Shown: piece by piece, positions 51,155 to 60,857 of the stretch
Numbering within the stretch: the stretch's first letter is position 1
Layout of the letters: each line of letters opens with the position of its first letter
From: Clostridiales bacterium
GTDB lineage: Bacteria > Bacillota > Clostridia > Peptostreptococcales > Anaerovoracaceae
Length of the DNA: 64,000 nt
Direction of reading: 5' to 3'
NCBI GenBank assembly: GCA_012513435.1
Contig: JAAZCE010000002.1
Span: forward strand, 1 to 64,000
Position numbers and translations under genes: made by a program
The notes under the pieces: model-generated
The model's database searches: none
What the model saw: the letters and a program-made list of their open reading frames with translations, nothing else
Told to the model about the DNA's origin: nothing

Positions 51155-52384
51155 TTATCCTTCGATCACTGATTCTTTCCACTTATATGGATATCCTGTA
51201 TCCATCATTCTCTTGATAAAATCATCAGGGTCAAGCTCGTCTGAGAAAAGGATACCCTTCTTAAGCTCAGTGTCTCCCAGTATCAGTGTTCCAATAGCTA
51301 AAGGCAAAGCTACATATACTAAAGCAGTTCCGTATATTTTCTTCAGTTCAGGGCCTGGCGCATTCATCTTAGGGCAGTTTGCCTTGTATGTAACCTTCTT
51401 GCCGTCCTTTTCTCCCGAAACCTGTACGATCAGTTCAATGAACGCCTTCTTATCAGCTTCGGCCAGCTGCCCATCAGTTGCTCCGAAAATATTGTTCTGT
51501 GGAGGAGGTACCATAGCAGTTACTACATCTATAGGAGCTACCTCAACATCTCCAACCTTGACCTTCTCCTGTGAGCATAAACCTGTGGCATAGAATATTG
51601 CTGGCTGGTACATCATATAGTATTTGAAATCCAGATCCTGTACTCCGGGGAATGTTGCAGGCATGCTGTATATTTCTTCATGGGAATGATGAGTTACAGG
51701 CAGAGTCCCCACAGGTGCAGGGAAATCACACATTTCTATTCCGCCAAAAGGAGGATACTCAACATACGCGCCACCTTCTACGGCATATGTAGGGCTTGCA
51801 CAGTCAACTAGGGCCTGCTTAGGCGACCAGCCCGGATTCCAAGGTCTGAGTACCCAGTCATATTCCCCCTCGCCCGGAACGATATTAGCTTTACCTATTC
51901 TCATCTTGATGGAATCCACCTTGTCCAGCTTGTTTGCAAATTTTCTTGCCAGTACATTGGTCATGCCCGGAGCAAATCCACACCCAAACAGTGCTGTAAG
52001 ACCTGCTTCTTCAAATTCCTTGCATAATGTCAATTCTTCAATTTTCTTTCCCTCTAGGAATTCATCCCAGTAAGGGTCGTCAAAAGCTGTGTTTATGTAA
52101 TTGGCCTTTGCCTTGAGAGCTCCTTTCATAACATAGGTAACCATCCACGGCATAACCATATCAACTACAACATCAACTCCTTCAGCTACTCTTGCAACAT
52201 CATCAGGATCGGTTGCGTTTACGGCATAGGTTTTGACCTTGCCGGATCCTATCTGATTGGCAACATTGTCCGCAGTTTCCTTCTTAAGGTCTGCCAGTCT
52301 GATTTCTTCAACAGCATCCTGCCTAGTAAGTATAGCTGCACATGCTCCGCCCTGTCCGCCGGCTCCAACAATTAAAACTTTCAT
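51155..52384 (-). CDS. Saccharopine dehydrogenase family protein
   Basis: 409 residues: an N-terminal Rossmann domain (MKVLIVGAGGQGGACAAIL, loop GxGxxG) and the saccharopine-dehydrogenase-like catalytic domain (LFGCGFAPGMTNVLARKFA, EIYSMPATFPGVQDLDFKYYMMYQ). Family reactions include NAD(P)-linked lysine, saccharopine or carboxynorspermidine oxidoreduction; the substrate here is unknown. GGAGG precedes the ATG. A well-matched sigma-54 promoter lies 56 bases upstream, and the gene for a sigma-54 activator follows beyond it, so expression is probably induced by an amino-acid signal. Confidence 0.87.
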   Translation of the reverse strand: MKVLIVGAGGQGGACAAILTRQDAVEEIRLADLKKETADNVANQIGSGKVKTYAVNATDPDDVARVAEGVDVVVDMVMPWMVTYVMKGALKAKANYINTAFDDPYWDEFLEGKKIEELTLCKEFEEAGLTALFGCGFAPGMTNVLARKFANKLDKVDSIKMRIGKANIVPGEGEYDWVLRPWNPGWSPKQALVDCASPTYAVEGGAYVEYPPFGGIEMCDFPAPVGTLPVTHHSHEEIYSMPATFPGVQDLDFKYYMMYQPAIFYATGLCSQEKVKVGDVEVAPIDVVTAMVPPPQNNIFGATDGQLAEADKKAFIELIVQVSGEKDGKKVTYKANCPKMNAPGPELKKIYGTALVYVALPLAIGTLILGDTELKKGILFSDELDPDDFIKRMMDTGYPYKWKESVIEG

Positions 52385-52439
52385 ATTTTCCTCCTATTAA
52401 GTTAAATTTTTCAAAACTTTCTTATTGATTATATTAAGG

Positions 52440-52455
52440 AGCAAGCAACATGCCA
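52440..52455 (-). promoter_or_regulatory. Sigma-54 promoter of the saccharopine-dehydrogenase-like gene
   Basis: Minus strand TGGCATG, TTGC, TTGCT (52455-52440): close to the consensus TGGCACG-N4-TTGCW, with the invariant GG and GC correctly spaced. It lies 56 bases before the ATG, with palindromic sites about 170-190 bases upstream. Confidence 0.8.
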
Positions 52456-52535
52456 ACTATTTTTTATCATACTGTAAGTATTGAAATCTCAACGTTTGAG
52501 TGCATCTATTTTTAATTTTTCTTTTTTAAGCAAAT

Positions 52536-52584
52536 AAAAAAGAGGGATTTTGTTTCATTTTTGAACCAGCACGCCTCTTTTTTT
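52536..52584 (-). terminator. Terminator of the sigma-54 activator gene
   Basis: Minus strand AAAGAGG, a loop containing an inner GTTC/GAAAC pairing, CCTCTTT, then T-rich sequence. It isolates the activator transcript from the next gene's sigma-54 promoter. Confidence 0.6.
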
Positions 52585-52611
52585 ATTTATTTTTTTTAAA
52601 TCCACAATTTA

Positions 52612-52647
52612 GTTTCAATATTGAAACATAGCTTTCAATATTGAAAC
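52612..52647. promoter_or_regulatory. Paired palindromes, probable activator-binding (enhancer) sites
   Basis: Two copies of the perfect 14-base palindrome TTTCAATATTGAAA (52613-52626 and 52633-52646), centres exactly 20 bases (two helical turns) apart. They lie between the activator's stop codon and the sigma-54 promoter, about 165-205 bases upstream of the latter, the usual geometry of a sigma-54 upstream activating site. I infer that the adjacent PAS-AAA+ regulator binds them. Confidence 0.65.
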
Positions 52648-52667
52648 TAAATTAAGCGAAACTCCTA

Positions 52668-54062
52668 TTATTCCTCCAGGCCGTATTTTTTTAATCTTCT
52701 CCATAAGGTACTTTTGTTCATTTTGAGAGCCCTTGCCACATCGCTGGCTCTCTTATTGGATTCCATGGCTGTCTCAAGTATATGGCGTTCGTACTCATCC
52801 ATAAGCTGGGTCATGCTTTTTCCACCTATTTCAGGAGTTTTCACTTTGGCATTAGCCTCTGATGCTCCTATAACCCTTTCAACTTGAAAAACATTTATCA
52901 TATCTCCGCCGTAGCTTATCATTATACGCTCTATTACATTTTCCAACTCTCTTATATTGCCCGGCCAGTCAAACCTCTGAAGAATGCGAATTGCCTCCTC
53001 CGATATCCTTTTGTTCATTTTATAGGTTTTGTTGAACTGATCAATAAAATAGAGGGTCAAGGCCTTTACGTCCTTTTTTCTTCCACGCAGAGGCGGTATC
53101 TCGATAGGCATAATATTCAGCCTGTAATACAAATCTTCTCTAAACACACCATCGGAAACAGCCTTTTTTAAGTCTCGGTTTGTAGCGGTTATAAGCCTTA
53201 TATCTATCTGCTTTGTTTCCGTGCCGCCCACTCTCATTATTTCCTTTTCCTGCAGTGCTCTAAGAAGCTTTGACTGCAGATGAAGAGGTATTTCCCCTAT
53301 TTCGTCCAGAAAAAGAGTCCCCTGGGAAGCCATTTCAAAGAGGCCGCGCTTTCCCTTTCTGTCAGCTCCCGTAAATGCTCCCGGCTCATAGCCGAAGAGC
53401 TCCGACTCTAAAAGGTTATCCGGTATAGCCGCACAGTTTACCTTTATGAAGGGCTTTCCTACCCTGCTGCTGTTTTGATAAATGAAATTTGCAAATACCT
53501 CTTTTCCCGTACCCGACTCTCCCATGAGAAGCACCGTTGTGTCCAGCTTAGCAACTCTGGTGGCCTGCTCCGCTATCTTCTTTGATTCCTCATCTTCGGC
53601 TATCAGGTTTCCCCACATTACTATATTCTGCTTCTTGAGATACTCCACCTCTTCCCGGACTATATCATTTGTCTTATCCCGTTCTCTTAGGAGCTTCTTC
53701 AATGTCAAGGTCTCCGTAATATTTCTCTCCGTGCAGACTACAATATCTATTTTTTCACCTCTGTGCAGAGGCGTTCCCGTAACGTAAACCTTGCCACCAT
53801 CTCCAAGAGCCTGTATTATATTTTCCTCCTTGCCGCTGTCTAGAGTTCTCAGAGTCACTGAATTCTCCACAAATCCCATGTCCTCCAGCTCCTTCATGTT
53901 CTTACCTAGAACTTCTTCTCGTGTAAGACCTCCCGTCTTGCAGGACTCGTCATTGAGAAAGAGGGTGTTTCCCTTCCCGTCGGTTATATACACCCCTACC
54001 TTGAGGCAATTTATAATATCAAGGAGCATTTCATAATTATTCCTAATAAATTTCTTGTACAT
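52668..54062 (-). CDS. Sigma-54-dependent activator with PAS domain
   Basis: 464 residues: PAS domain (about 10-115, [19 protein letters not shown]), AAA+ domain with Walker A GESGTGKE, the sigma-54 contact loop [13 protein letters not shown], Walker [12 protein letters not shown] and R-finger region, and a C-terminal Fis-type helix-turn-helix ([35 protein letters not shown]). There is no receiver domain, so it is probably ligand-controlled through PAS. The frame extends 26 codons upstream, but GAGGG seven bases before ATG 54062 favours the shorter form. Sigma-54 promoters at 52440, 50891 and perhaps 49068 are its likely targets. Confidence 0.93.
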   Translation of the reverse strand: MYKKFIRNNYEMLLDIINCLKVGVYITDGKGNTLFLNDESCKTGGLTREEVLGKNMKELEDMGFVENSVTLRTLDSGKEENIIQALGDGGKVYVTGTPLHRGEKIDIVVCTERNITETLTLKKLLRERDKTNDIVREEVEYLKKQNIVMWGNLIAEDEESKKIAEQATRVAKLDTTVLLMGESGTGKEVFANFIYQNSSRVGKPFIKVNCAAIPDNLLESELFGYEPGAFTGADRKGKRGLFEMASQGTLFLDEIGEIPLHLQSKLLRALQEKEIMRVGGTETKQIDIRLITATNRDLKKAVSDGVFREDLYYRLNIMPIEIPPLRGRKKDVKALTLYFIDQFNKTYKMNKRISEEAIRILQRFDWPGNIRELENVIERIMISYGGDMINVFQVERVIGASEANAKVKTPEIGGKSMTQLMDEYERHILETAMESNKRASDVARALKMNKSTLWRRLKKYGLEE

Positions 54063-54162
54063 AGCATTACCCTCATCCTTATATAGTAAAATCCACAGGT
54101 TCTTTATATCAGTATATATTATTCTGATTTTTTTTGCCATTAGAATTTCAGCTCAAACCTTT

Positions 54163-54189
54163 AAGGGCTACGAAATGTTCGCAGCCCTT
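54163..54189. terminator. Hairpin, probable terminator behind the cupin gene
   Basis: AAGGGCT-CGAA, loop ATG, TTCG-AGCCCTT with a single mismatch, 16 bases after the cupin stop. The T-rich side is on the plus strand, so its direction is unclear. Confidence 0.5.
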
Positions 54190-54204
54190 ATTTCATATTT
54201 ATTT

Positions 54205-54687
54205 TTATTCCTTTGCTGCTGCAGCCTCTGCCTCTGCCTTAGTTCGATGAACGGTTCCCCACGGGTGATGAGGAGGTGCATATATTGACGAAAGCTTCAA
54301 ACTGCATCTGCCTGTATTTATAATGTTATGCCATGTTCCTGCCGGAATGAATACAGTCGTTCCCTGACAAAGGGTTTTGTAAACATGCAAACAATCCCGA
54401 TGTTCGCCTATCTTAACTACACACTGACCCTGTTCCACGGTGATAATCTGATCTGTATCCTGGTGTATTTCCACTCCAATTTCTCCACAAACAGGTATTG
54501 ACATCAAGGTCATCTGTCCATAGCACCCGGTCCAAAGTGCAGTACGAAAATAATTATTTTCCTGCGCTGCACGCTGCACATTTACTGCATAAACCTCAGG
54601 GCCATGGTCATGACTGTGGCAACGTCTATCCTCGCATTCGCAATGGTGATTTCTGTAACAGTCCATATTATTTTTAAAAGCCTGCAT
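54205..54687 (-). CDS. Cupin domain protein with His/Cys-rich N-terminus
   Basis: 160 residues. A His/Cys-rich start (YRNHHCECEDRRCHSHDHG) is followed by a cupin barrel: motif 1 GVEIHQDTDQIITVEQG and motif 2 FIPAGTWHNIINTG, with histidines placed for metal binding, and an Ala/Glu tail. Such stand-alone cupins are small-molecule-binding or isomerase-like proteins of unknown role; the N-terminus suggests an extra metal site. AAAGGAG lies rather far (about 17 bases) from the ATG, and a later in-frame ATG (MDCYRN) is possible. Confidence 0.8.
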   Translation of the reverse strand: MQAFKNNMDCYRNHHCECEDRRCHSHDHGPEVYAVNVQRAAQENNYFRTALWTGCYGQMTLMSIPVCGEIGVEIHQDTDQIITVEQGQCVVKIGEHRDCLHVYKTLCQGTTVFIPAGTWHNIINTGRCSLKLSSIYAPPHHPWGTVHRTKAEAEAAAAKE

Positions 54688-54844
54688 TAATAAGCAAGCT
54701 CTTTCTCCTTTCTTGCTTTCTACACAATATGCTTACAAATCTGTTTCAGTTCCTCTCTTGCTTGATTATTCTCGCTCGTGAAAATACACTTTAATACCTA
54801 TTATCATCCACAAGGCTTTACTATGCTTTTATTCATTCTAATAT

Positions 54845-54873
54845 TTGACTAAAATAACTATACAATATATAAT
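54845..54873 (+). promoter_or_regulatory. Sigma-A promoter of the GGDEF-EAL receptor gene
   Basis: TTGACT (54845-54850), 17-base spacer, TATAAT (54868-54873), about 90 bases before the ATG. The rest of the 275-base gap between the divergent genes shows nothing further. Confidence 0.65.
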
Positions 54874-54962
54874 GCAAATAGTAAATTCTCACCTTTGAGA
54901 TTGAATTATCTGTACTTCTATTTAGCATATAATTGCAGTTGAACATACGAAGGAATTGACGC

Positions 54963-57866
54963 ATGAATCAGATAAGTCCTATTATATCGAAAAACGAGAC
55001 AAAATCACTTTTTCTAGTGTTAACTATTGTTACAGCTTTTTTTACCATTTTCGCCGCAGTACTTTTCTCGTCTGAAGTTTTTGCTGATGATGAAAACAAA
55101 AAAATCAAAGTTGCTTGGTACCCATATGCTGGCTATCAAGAAACAGATTCCGAAGGTAATCATTATGGATACAATGCAGAATATTTACAATTGATATCGC
55201 AGTATACCAATTGGGAATATGAATATGTCAAGACCAGCTGGGCAGATGGCCTTGATATGCTTGAAAAGGGACAAGTGGATTTGTTTGGCTGTCTTATGTA
55301 TACCGATGAACGTCAAGAAAAATATGGTTTGCCGGATATTGATTGTGGCGTAACATATTCATCCCTGTTTGTCAAATTTGATAATGAGATTGCATTTAAT
55401 GATTTTGAAGCCTTTCAGGATATGCGTGTCGCCTGTAACATGTCAGCTCAAAACTATGTAGATTTTTTGGAATTTGCCAAAGTCAATGGTTTCTCCGTTA
55501 ATTTTATAAATTACGAAAAACACAGCGAAATAGTAGATGCTGTTCGTAACGGAGATGTTGATGCAGGAATATTAGGGAGCTATCAAGACGAAAAAGACAT
55601 TCGCACAGTAGCTAAATTTGCCCCTCGTCGTTTTTGTTTTGCAACGACCAAAGGTAATGAAGAGGTTCTGAAGGATCTCAATGAAGCCATGGAAAATATA
55701 AAGCTGGAAAACCCTCTGATAGATAATGATTTATCAAGAAAATACGACCAAACAAGTTCGGAAAAAATCGTATTCACAAAAAGCGAAGCTTCTTTTATTC
55801 AAAGCTGTAACAAAATACGCATAGTGTATACTGAGGCTTGGGAACCCCTTGAAATAACAGATCCAAAAACAGGAGAATTTTCAGGTATAGTATTTGATAT
55901 TACAGAAACGATTGCCGGATTGACAGGATTAGATTTTGAATATTTGCAGGCAGATAGTAACAAGACTGCTGCTAAGCTCATACAAAAAGGGCAGGCCGAT
56001 GCTATTGCAAGCTATAATTACAATCCGGAAACAGCCAATAAAATGGATTTGAGATTGAGCACTCCATATCTTAACATGCCTCTTTCTCTTATAGGCACTT
56101 CCAAAACAGAAAACCCCAAAGGACGAACAGCAACCCCTGAGCATTATTATGCTGCCGACAGCCTTTCTCAGATGGATGATTGCGAAATAGTATTTTTGCC
56201 AACCGTGGAAGATTGTATTGAATCAGTGCGCAACGGTGATGTGAATCAAGCCATTGTTAATTCATATTCTGCCAGCAATCTTCTTTCACAAAATAAATAT
56301 AGTTCACTCCAAATGGCCACACTAGTAGGAGATAATTTCGAAATTTGTTTTGCCGTAGGCGAAGATATGGATTCGGAATTGCTTTCTATTTTGAACAAAG
56401 CGATTTCATCTATTTCAGTTTCACAGATGAATGGAATGATAATTAAAAACACAGTTGACACACAAAATCTTACATTGCAAAATTTTCTTAAACAGGTTCC
56501 AACAGAACTACTGTCGATATTTATTTTAGGACTCTTTGCAATAGTAATAGCATTGCTTTTGATCCTTAGATCTAAAATAAAAAGCAGCAGAAAAATTCAA
56601 GATCTATTGTATATTGACCAGCTTACGGGGCTTTTTAATATTACAGGCTTTGAAAAGGAGGCTCAAAAAACACTTGAAAAGCATAGATATTTTCCTTTTA
56701 TTGCAATTTTAGATTTTGATGTGAATGCATTTGAACAGTACAATGCTCTTTATGGATTTGATGCAGGAGATGATCTTCTGTGCAATTTAGCAAATACCAT
56801 TAAAAATGAATGCAGTAAGGATGAAATCTGTGCTCGCATATCTGCAGATCATTTTGTTTGCTTAATGTTTTCATCCCAACCTGAATATTTTAAAGAGCGC
56901 ATAGAGGATTTTAATAGGCATTTACAAAACATCACATCAAAACAATCTATTTTTCTCAGCTATGGGATTTTTGAAATAACTAATTATAGCACATCCATAA
57001 GCATTATGTGCGATAAAGCAATGGCGGCAAAACGTACAATAAAGGGTAATTATGAACATTACATAGCATTTTATGACGAAGAATTGCACAATCGCCGACT
57101 AGAAGATGCCGAACTAATCAGCAATATGGAATTAGCTTTGGAAAAGAAAGAATTTGAAGCATACTATCAGCCTAAATTTGATGCAATCTCTCAAATTCCA
57201 GTGGGAGCCGAGGCCCTTGTTAGATGGCGCAGATCTGAAGGAATGATAAATCCAGACAGATTCATTGGTATCTTTGAAAAAAACGGGCTTATAAGCAAGC
57301 TTGACAATTATATGTTTGACGCAGTATGTCAAAAAATAGCTGACATGAAAGACAAGGGCATTCCTCTTGTCCCTATATCCATAAATTTTTCAAGAGCACA
57401 GCTTTATGATTTGAAATTTGCCGACAAGCTTAATAAAACAGCACTGAATTATAAAATCCCTGTAGACCTTCTCCAAATTGAGTTCACAGAATCTGCCTTT
57501 TGGAAAGATAAAGAGGATATGATAGTGGGAATAAAAAAGCTGCATGAATTCGGTTTCTCAGTTGCCATTGATGACTTTGGAAGTGGATTTTCATCATTAA
57601 ATATTCTCAAGGATATACCTTTTGACGTGCTAAAAATTGACCGCATATTCTTGTCATCAAAAAATGAAGATGAAAAGGCCGAAATAGTTATAAGAAATGT
57701 CTTGAGTCTTGCACAAGAGCTAAAACTCCAAACTGTTGCAGAAGGTGTGGAAACCAAAGAACAGTTTGAATTTTTACGCCAAAATGGGTGCGATATAATT
57801 CAGGGATACTATTTCTCAAGACCACTTCCGGAAAAAGAATTTAATGATTTATTAACCTCACTATAA
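54963..57866 (+). CDS. Membrane receptor: two solute-binding domains, degenerate GGDEF, intact EAL
   Basis: 967 residues: N-terminal signal/membrane segment (about 15-38), two family-3 solute-binding domains (about 45-265 and 275-500), one membrane helix (about 515-540), GGDEF domain (about 550-690) and EAL domain (about 700-960). The diguanylate cyclase signature reads SADHF in place of GGDEF/GGEEF, so synthesis is probably lost. The EAL domain keeps EALVRW, NFSRAQL, EFTESAF, IDDFGSGFSSL and KIDRIFL, so cyclic-di-GMP hydrolysis is probable, tuned by an external amino acid or similar ligand. It is more A/T-rich than its neighbours and on the opposite strand. It overlaps the end of phoR by six bases. 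Confidence 0.9.
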   Translation: MNQISPIISKNETKSLFLVLTIVTAFFTIFAAVLFSSEVFADDENKKIKVAWYPYAGYQETDSEGNHYGYNAEYLQLISQYTNWEYEYVKTSWADGLDMLEKGQVDLFGCLMYTDERQEKYGLPDIDCGVTYSSLFVKFDNEIAFNDFEAFQDMRVACNMSAQNYVDFLEFAKVNGFSVNFINYEKHSEIVDAVRNGDVDAGILGSYQDEKDIRTVAKFAPRRFCFATTKGNEEVLKDLNEAMENIKLENPLIDNDLSRKYDQTSSEKIVFTKSEASFIQSCNKIRIVYTEAWEPLEITDPKTGEFSGIVFDITETIAGLTGLDFEYLQADSNKTAAKLIQKGQADAIASYNYNPETANKMDLRLSTPYLNMPLSLIGTSKTENPKGRTATPEHYYAADSLSQMDDCEIVFLPTVEDCIESVRNGDVNQAIVNSYSASNLLSQNKYSSLQMATLVGDNFEICFAVGEDMDSELLSILNKAISSISVSQMNGMIIKNTVDTQNLTLQNFLKQVPTELLSIFILGLFAIVIALLLILRSKIKSSRKIQDLLYIDQLTGLFNITGFEKEAQKTLEKHRYFPFIAILDFDVNAFEQYNALYGFDAGDDLLCNLANTIKNECSKDEICARISADHFVCLMFSSQPEYFKERIEDFNRHLQNITSKQSIFLSYGIFEITNYSTSISIMCDKAMAAKRTIKGNYEHYIAFYDEELHNRRLEDAELISNMELALEKKEFEAYYQPKFDAISQIPVGAEALVRWRRSEGMINPDRFIGIFEKNGLISKLDNYMFDAVCQKIADMKDKGIPLVPISINFSRAQLYDLKFADKLNKTALNYKIPVDLLQIEFTESAFWKDKEDMIVGIKKLHEFGFSVAIDDFGSGFSSLNILKDIPFDVLKIDRIFLSSKNEDEKAEIVIRNVLSLAQELKLQTVAEGVETKEQFEFLRQNGCDIIQGYYFSRPLPEKEFNDLLTSL

Positions 57867-59519
57867 TACTCTTGCAAACCGCACAGTCATCTTAGTTCCT
57901 GATTCTTCTGAGCTTTCCATTTCTATGGTTCCTCCCATTTGGGAGACGGCGTGCTTAACTATGGACAGCCCAAGTCCGGTGCCCGTAACGTTTGAACAGT
58001 GGCTCTTATCTACCCGGAAGAAACGTTCAAATATCCTTTCGCGGTACTCAAATGGTATACCTATGCCTGTGTCCTCAACCGTAAGCACAGCCTCATCGAC
58101 TTGATTTTTAGCGCAAACCGTTACAGAGCCGCCTTCCTTGTTGTATTTTATGGCATTTTCGCATAGGTTATATACTACCTCACTACACAATGGCTGCAAT
58201 CCCTTTATGAGGGTATGCTCACCGTCCAGATACAGATTAACATTTTTTTCTCCGGCGTATAAGTTCAGCCTGTCTATCACATCCTTGGCCGTCTCAAACA
58301 AGTCTACATCGGAGACTTCCTCCGGCATTGGATTTTCATCTAGCTTGGAAAGTTTGATGATATCGTCTATCAGAGATATCATCCTGCCCGACTCGTCTTT
58401 GATACTCTTGCCGAAGTTCTTCACATCTGCCGCCTTGACTAAGCCCTCTGCCATCATATCCGATACCCCGTATATAGTAGTCAGAGGAGTTTTCAGTTCA
58501 TGGGAAACGTTTGATGTGAATTCTCTTCTCAGCTTGTCTCTCTGCTCCTTTTCCGTAACATCCACTATGATTATTACAGCTCCTACTATCTCTCCCTTTT
58601 CATAGACAGGATTTGCCATTATATTATACTGCCTGTTTTCCGTTTCCAAAGGCTGCTGGCTGTGATTGCCGGACAGAGCTTCCTCTGCCGCCATTCTAAA
58701 ACCTTTGCTTCTGTTTAGCTCCAATGCCGTGTGGGGCTCGGACATGTCTTCGTTACCAAGAAGCATAAGGGCTGCCGAGTTGTGTGAAATAATTTCCATA
58801 CTCTTATCTATAAGCAAAAACCCTTCACTCATATTTTCCGTTATGGCTTTAAACTCATTGCGGCCCCGCTCCATATCAGTCATTTGTTCCTGAATATGAT
58901 CATTTTGACGCCTTATTTTAGTTATAAGGGGTGCTAGTTCCACATATGGTTCTTCAGCCTCAGGGTCATTTAAATTCATCTCATTGATAGGCTTTATGAT
59001 TTTTTTTGAAATCATTCTTGAAATCATGGATGTCAATATGATAATAACCGCAAATATTATTATCACCGGCCCTATGATGCCTTTGAGAAGCAGCATAGCT
59101 ACACTTTGGTCCTGAGAAACCCTCACAATCTTGCCGTCGGAAAGCAGCTTGGCAAAATATATAGTTTTGGTGTCCAGCGTATCTGAATATCTTACTGATG
59201 AGCCTTCTCCCTCGGCTGCCGCTTCGGATATCTCATCCCTGCCTGCATGATTTTGCATTGATGCGGCATCGGCCTGTGAATCAAACAACACCTTGCCGTC
59301 TTCATCAACTAAGGTGATTCGATTATCTATACTATTCATGCTCTCAAGATAATTAGAATCGTCCTCTATTCCCTGGGAAATAAGAACCGCTTCAGTCCGC
59401 AGCTCATCCTTTATTATATCTCCGAAATATCCATAAAGCACATATGATATGCAGAGAATGCACAGAAGAAGCACTGCAGATGACACGGCAATCATGCTCT
59501 TAAATATTTTTTTATTCAT
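57861..59519 (-). CDS. phoR: Phosphate-regulon sensor histidine kinase PhoR-like
   Basis: 552 residues: membrane helix (about 8-28), extracytoplasmic domain (about 30-140), second helix (about 145-168), a HAMP-like linker, PAS domain (about 225-330), HisKA with phospho-accepting His in SNVSHELKTPLTTIYG, and HATPase with N box CENAIKYN and G boxes DTGIGIP and GTGLGLSIVKH. It overlaps the response regulator gene by eight bases. The phosphate-operon context makes PhoR the best call. Confidence 0.9.
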   Translation of the reverse strand: MNKKIFKSMIAVSSAVLLLCILCISYVLYGYFGDIIKDELRTEAVLISQGIEDDSNYLESMNSIDNRITLVDEDGKVLFDSQADAASMQNHAGRDEISEAAAEGEGSSVRYSDTLDTKTIYFAKLLSDGKIVRVSQDQSVAMLLLKGIIGPVIIIFAVIIILTSMISRMISKKIIKPINEMNLNDPEAEEPYVELAPLITKIRRQNDHIQEQMTDMERGRNEFKAITENMSEGFLLIDKSMEIISHNSAALMLLGNEDMSEPHTALELNRSKGFRMAAEEALSGNHSQQPLETENRQYNIMANPVYEKGEIVGAVIIIVDVTEKEQRDKLRREFTSNVSHELKTPLTTIYGVSDMMAEGLVKAADVKNFGKSIKDESGRMISLIDDIIKLSKLDENPMPEEVSDVDLFETAKDVIDRLNLYAGEKNVNLYLDGEHTLIKGLQPLCSEVVYNLCENAIKYNKEGGSVTVCAKNQVDEAVLTVEDTGIGIPFEYRERIFERFFRVDKSHCSNVTGTGLGLSIVKHAVSQMGGTIEMESSEESGTKMTVRFARVL

Positions 59520-60189
59520 GTCCGCCTCCTATCTTGTACCCCAAACCGCGAACTGTTTCTATCATAGATTGGGCTTCACCCAGCTTTGAACGCAGAGTTC
59601 TTATATGCACATCTACCGTTCGGCTCTCGCCGTCAAATTCATATCCCCATATTCTGCTCAATATTTCGTCTCTTGTCAAAACTATGCCCTCATTTTCAAA
59701 AAACATGGAAAGAAGTTCAAACTCCTTCAGGGTCAAAACCACATCCTCGCCGCCTACTCTTACTATGTGTTTAGAAGGACATATGTAAAGAGAACCCTTC
59801 CTGTATTCTGCAAGACTTTCTTCTTTATCCGTTCTTCTCAAAAGAGCCTTTACTCTCGATATCAGCTCCATTGTCCCGAAAGGCTTGGCTATATAATCAT
59901 CGGCACCGATGTCCAGTCCCAAAACCTTGTCGTATTCCGTTCCCTTGGCTGTAAGCATTATCACAGGGAGTTTTTTAGTCTCAGCTCCGTTTCGCAGCCT
60001 TTTTAATATTGATATGCCATCTTCCTCCGGCAGCATGATGTCAAGGAGCAGCAGGCCTGGTTTTTGACCTTTCATAGCCTTCCAAAACTCCTTAGGATGG
60101 TCAAATCCCTCAGCTTCAAGGCCTGTATTATTCAGCGCATACACCACAAAATTTCTTATGTTGTTGTCGTCTTCAAGAAAATAAATCAT
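59512..60189 (-). CDS. phoB: Response regulator PhoB/PhoP-like
   Basis: 225 residues: a receiver domain with phospho-Asp in LLLDIMLPEEDG and Lys in MLTAKG, then an OmpR-type winged helix (VLTLKEFELLSMFFENEG, RTVDVHIRTLRSKLGE). It would activate the pst operon at low phosphate. It starts three bases after phoU and overlaps phoR. Confidence 0.92.
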   Translation of the reverse strand: MIYFLEDDNNIRNFVVYALNNTGLEAEGFDHPKEFWKAMKGQKPGLLLLDIMLPEEDGISILKRLRNGAETKKLPVIMLTAKGTEYDKVLGLDIGADDYIAKPFGTMELISRVKALLRRTDKEESLAEYRKGSLYICPSKHIVRVGGEDVVLTLKEFELLSMFFENEGIVLTRDEILSRIWGYEFDGESRTVDVHIRTLRSKLGEAQSMIETVRGLGYKIGGGHE

Positions 60190-60191
60190 AA

Positions 60192-60857
60192 CTATTCCTT
60201 TTCAACCTTATCCTCATTGACATGTTCACCTGTAATGGAGAAAATAACCCATTCCGCAATATTTACAGCATGGTCGCTTATTCTCTCAAGATATTTAGCT
60301 ATCATCAAAATATCCACCAGATTTTCACCCTGAGACCTGCTGCTAGCAACAGAGTCAATCAAGTCAGCCTTCACCTTGAGGAACAAATCATCCACTATAT
60401 CGTCCTTTATTATAACATCATTTGCAAGGCCAATGTCCTTTTTTACGAAAGAATCTATGCTCTCCGTTACCATCGCCTTAGCTGTTTTACTCATAAGACT
60501 TATATGGTCCTCGCTTATCTTCCCTACATCCTGTCTTACAGTCTTTGTTATCTCCGCAATATCATATGCCTGGTCTCCTATTCTCTCCATATCTGAAATC
60601 ATCTTAAGTGCAGATGATATAAGTCTCAGGTCTCTTGCCACAGGCTGCTGCTGAAGCAGTAGCTTAAGGCACATGTTTTCTATTTCTCTTTCCCTGTCAT
60701 CTATGACCTGGTCCGTATCAAAGGTCATTTTTCTCATCTCATCTGTACCTTCGTCCAGAGCTTTTATGGCATAGGTTATCGCATCTTCGCACAGAGCGCC
60801 CATATCTATTAACATGATATTTAATTGTTCAAGCTGCTCATCAAATTTAACTCTCAT
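60192..60857 (-). CDS. phoU: Phosphate signalling protein PhoU
   Basis: 221 residues in two three-helix PhoU repeats, each with a metal-binding E.D...D-type motif (MISDMERIGDQAYDIAE and KYLERISDHAVNIAEW). It links the Pst transporter to PhoR and restrains the regulon when phosphate is ample. The ATG overlaps the pstB stop (TGATG). Confidence 0.95.
   Translation of the reverse strand: MRVKFDEQLEQLNIMLIDMGALCEDAITYAIKALDEGTDEMRKMTFDTDQVIDDREREIENMCLKLLLQQQPVARDLRLISSALKMISDMERIGDQAYDIAEITKTVRQDVGKISEDHISLMSKTAKAMVTESIDSFVKKDIGLANDVIIKDDIVDDLFLKVKADLIDSVASSRSQGENLVDILMIAKYLERISDHAVNIAEWVIFSITGEHVNEDKVEKE

Noticed and set aside
52553-52566. A third copy of the activator palindrome (TTTCATTTTTGAAC), 60 bases from the first
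   Set aside because: It matches imperfectly and is explained by the inner stem of the terminator at 52536-52584.
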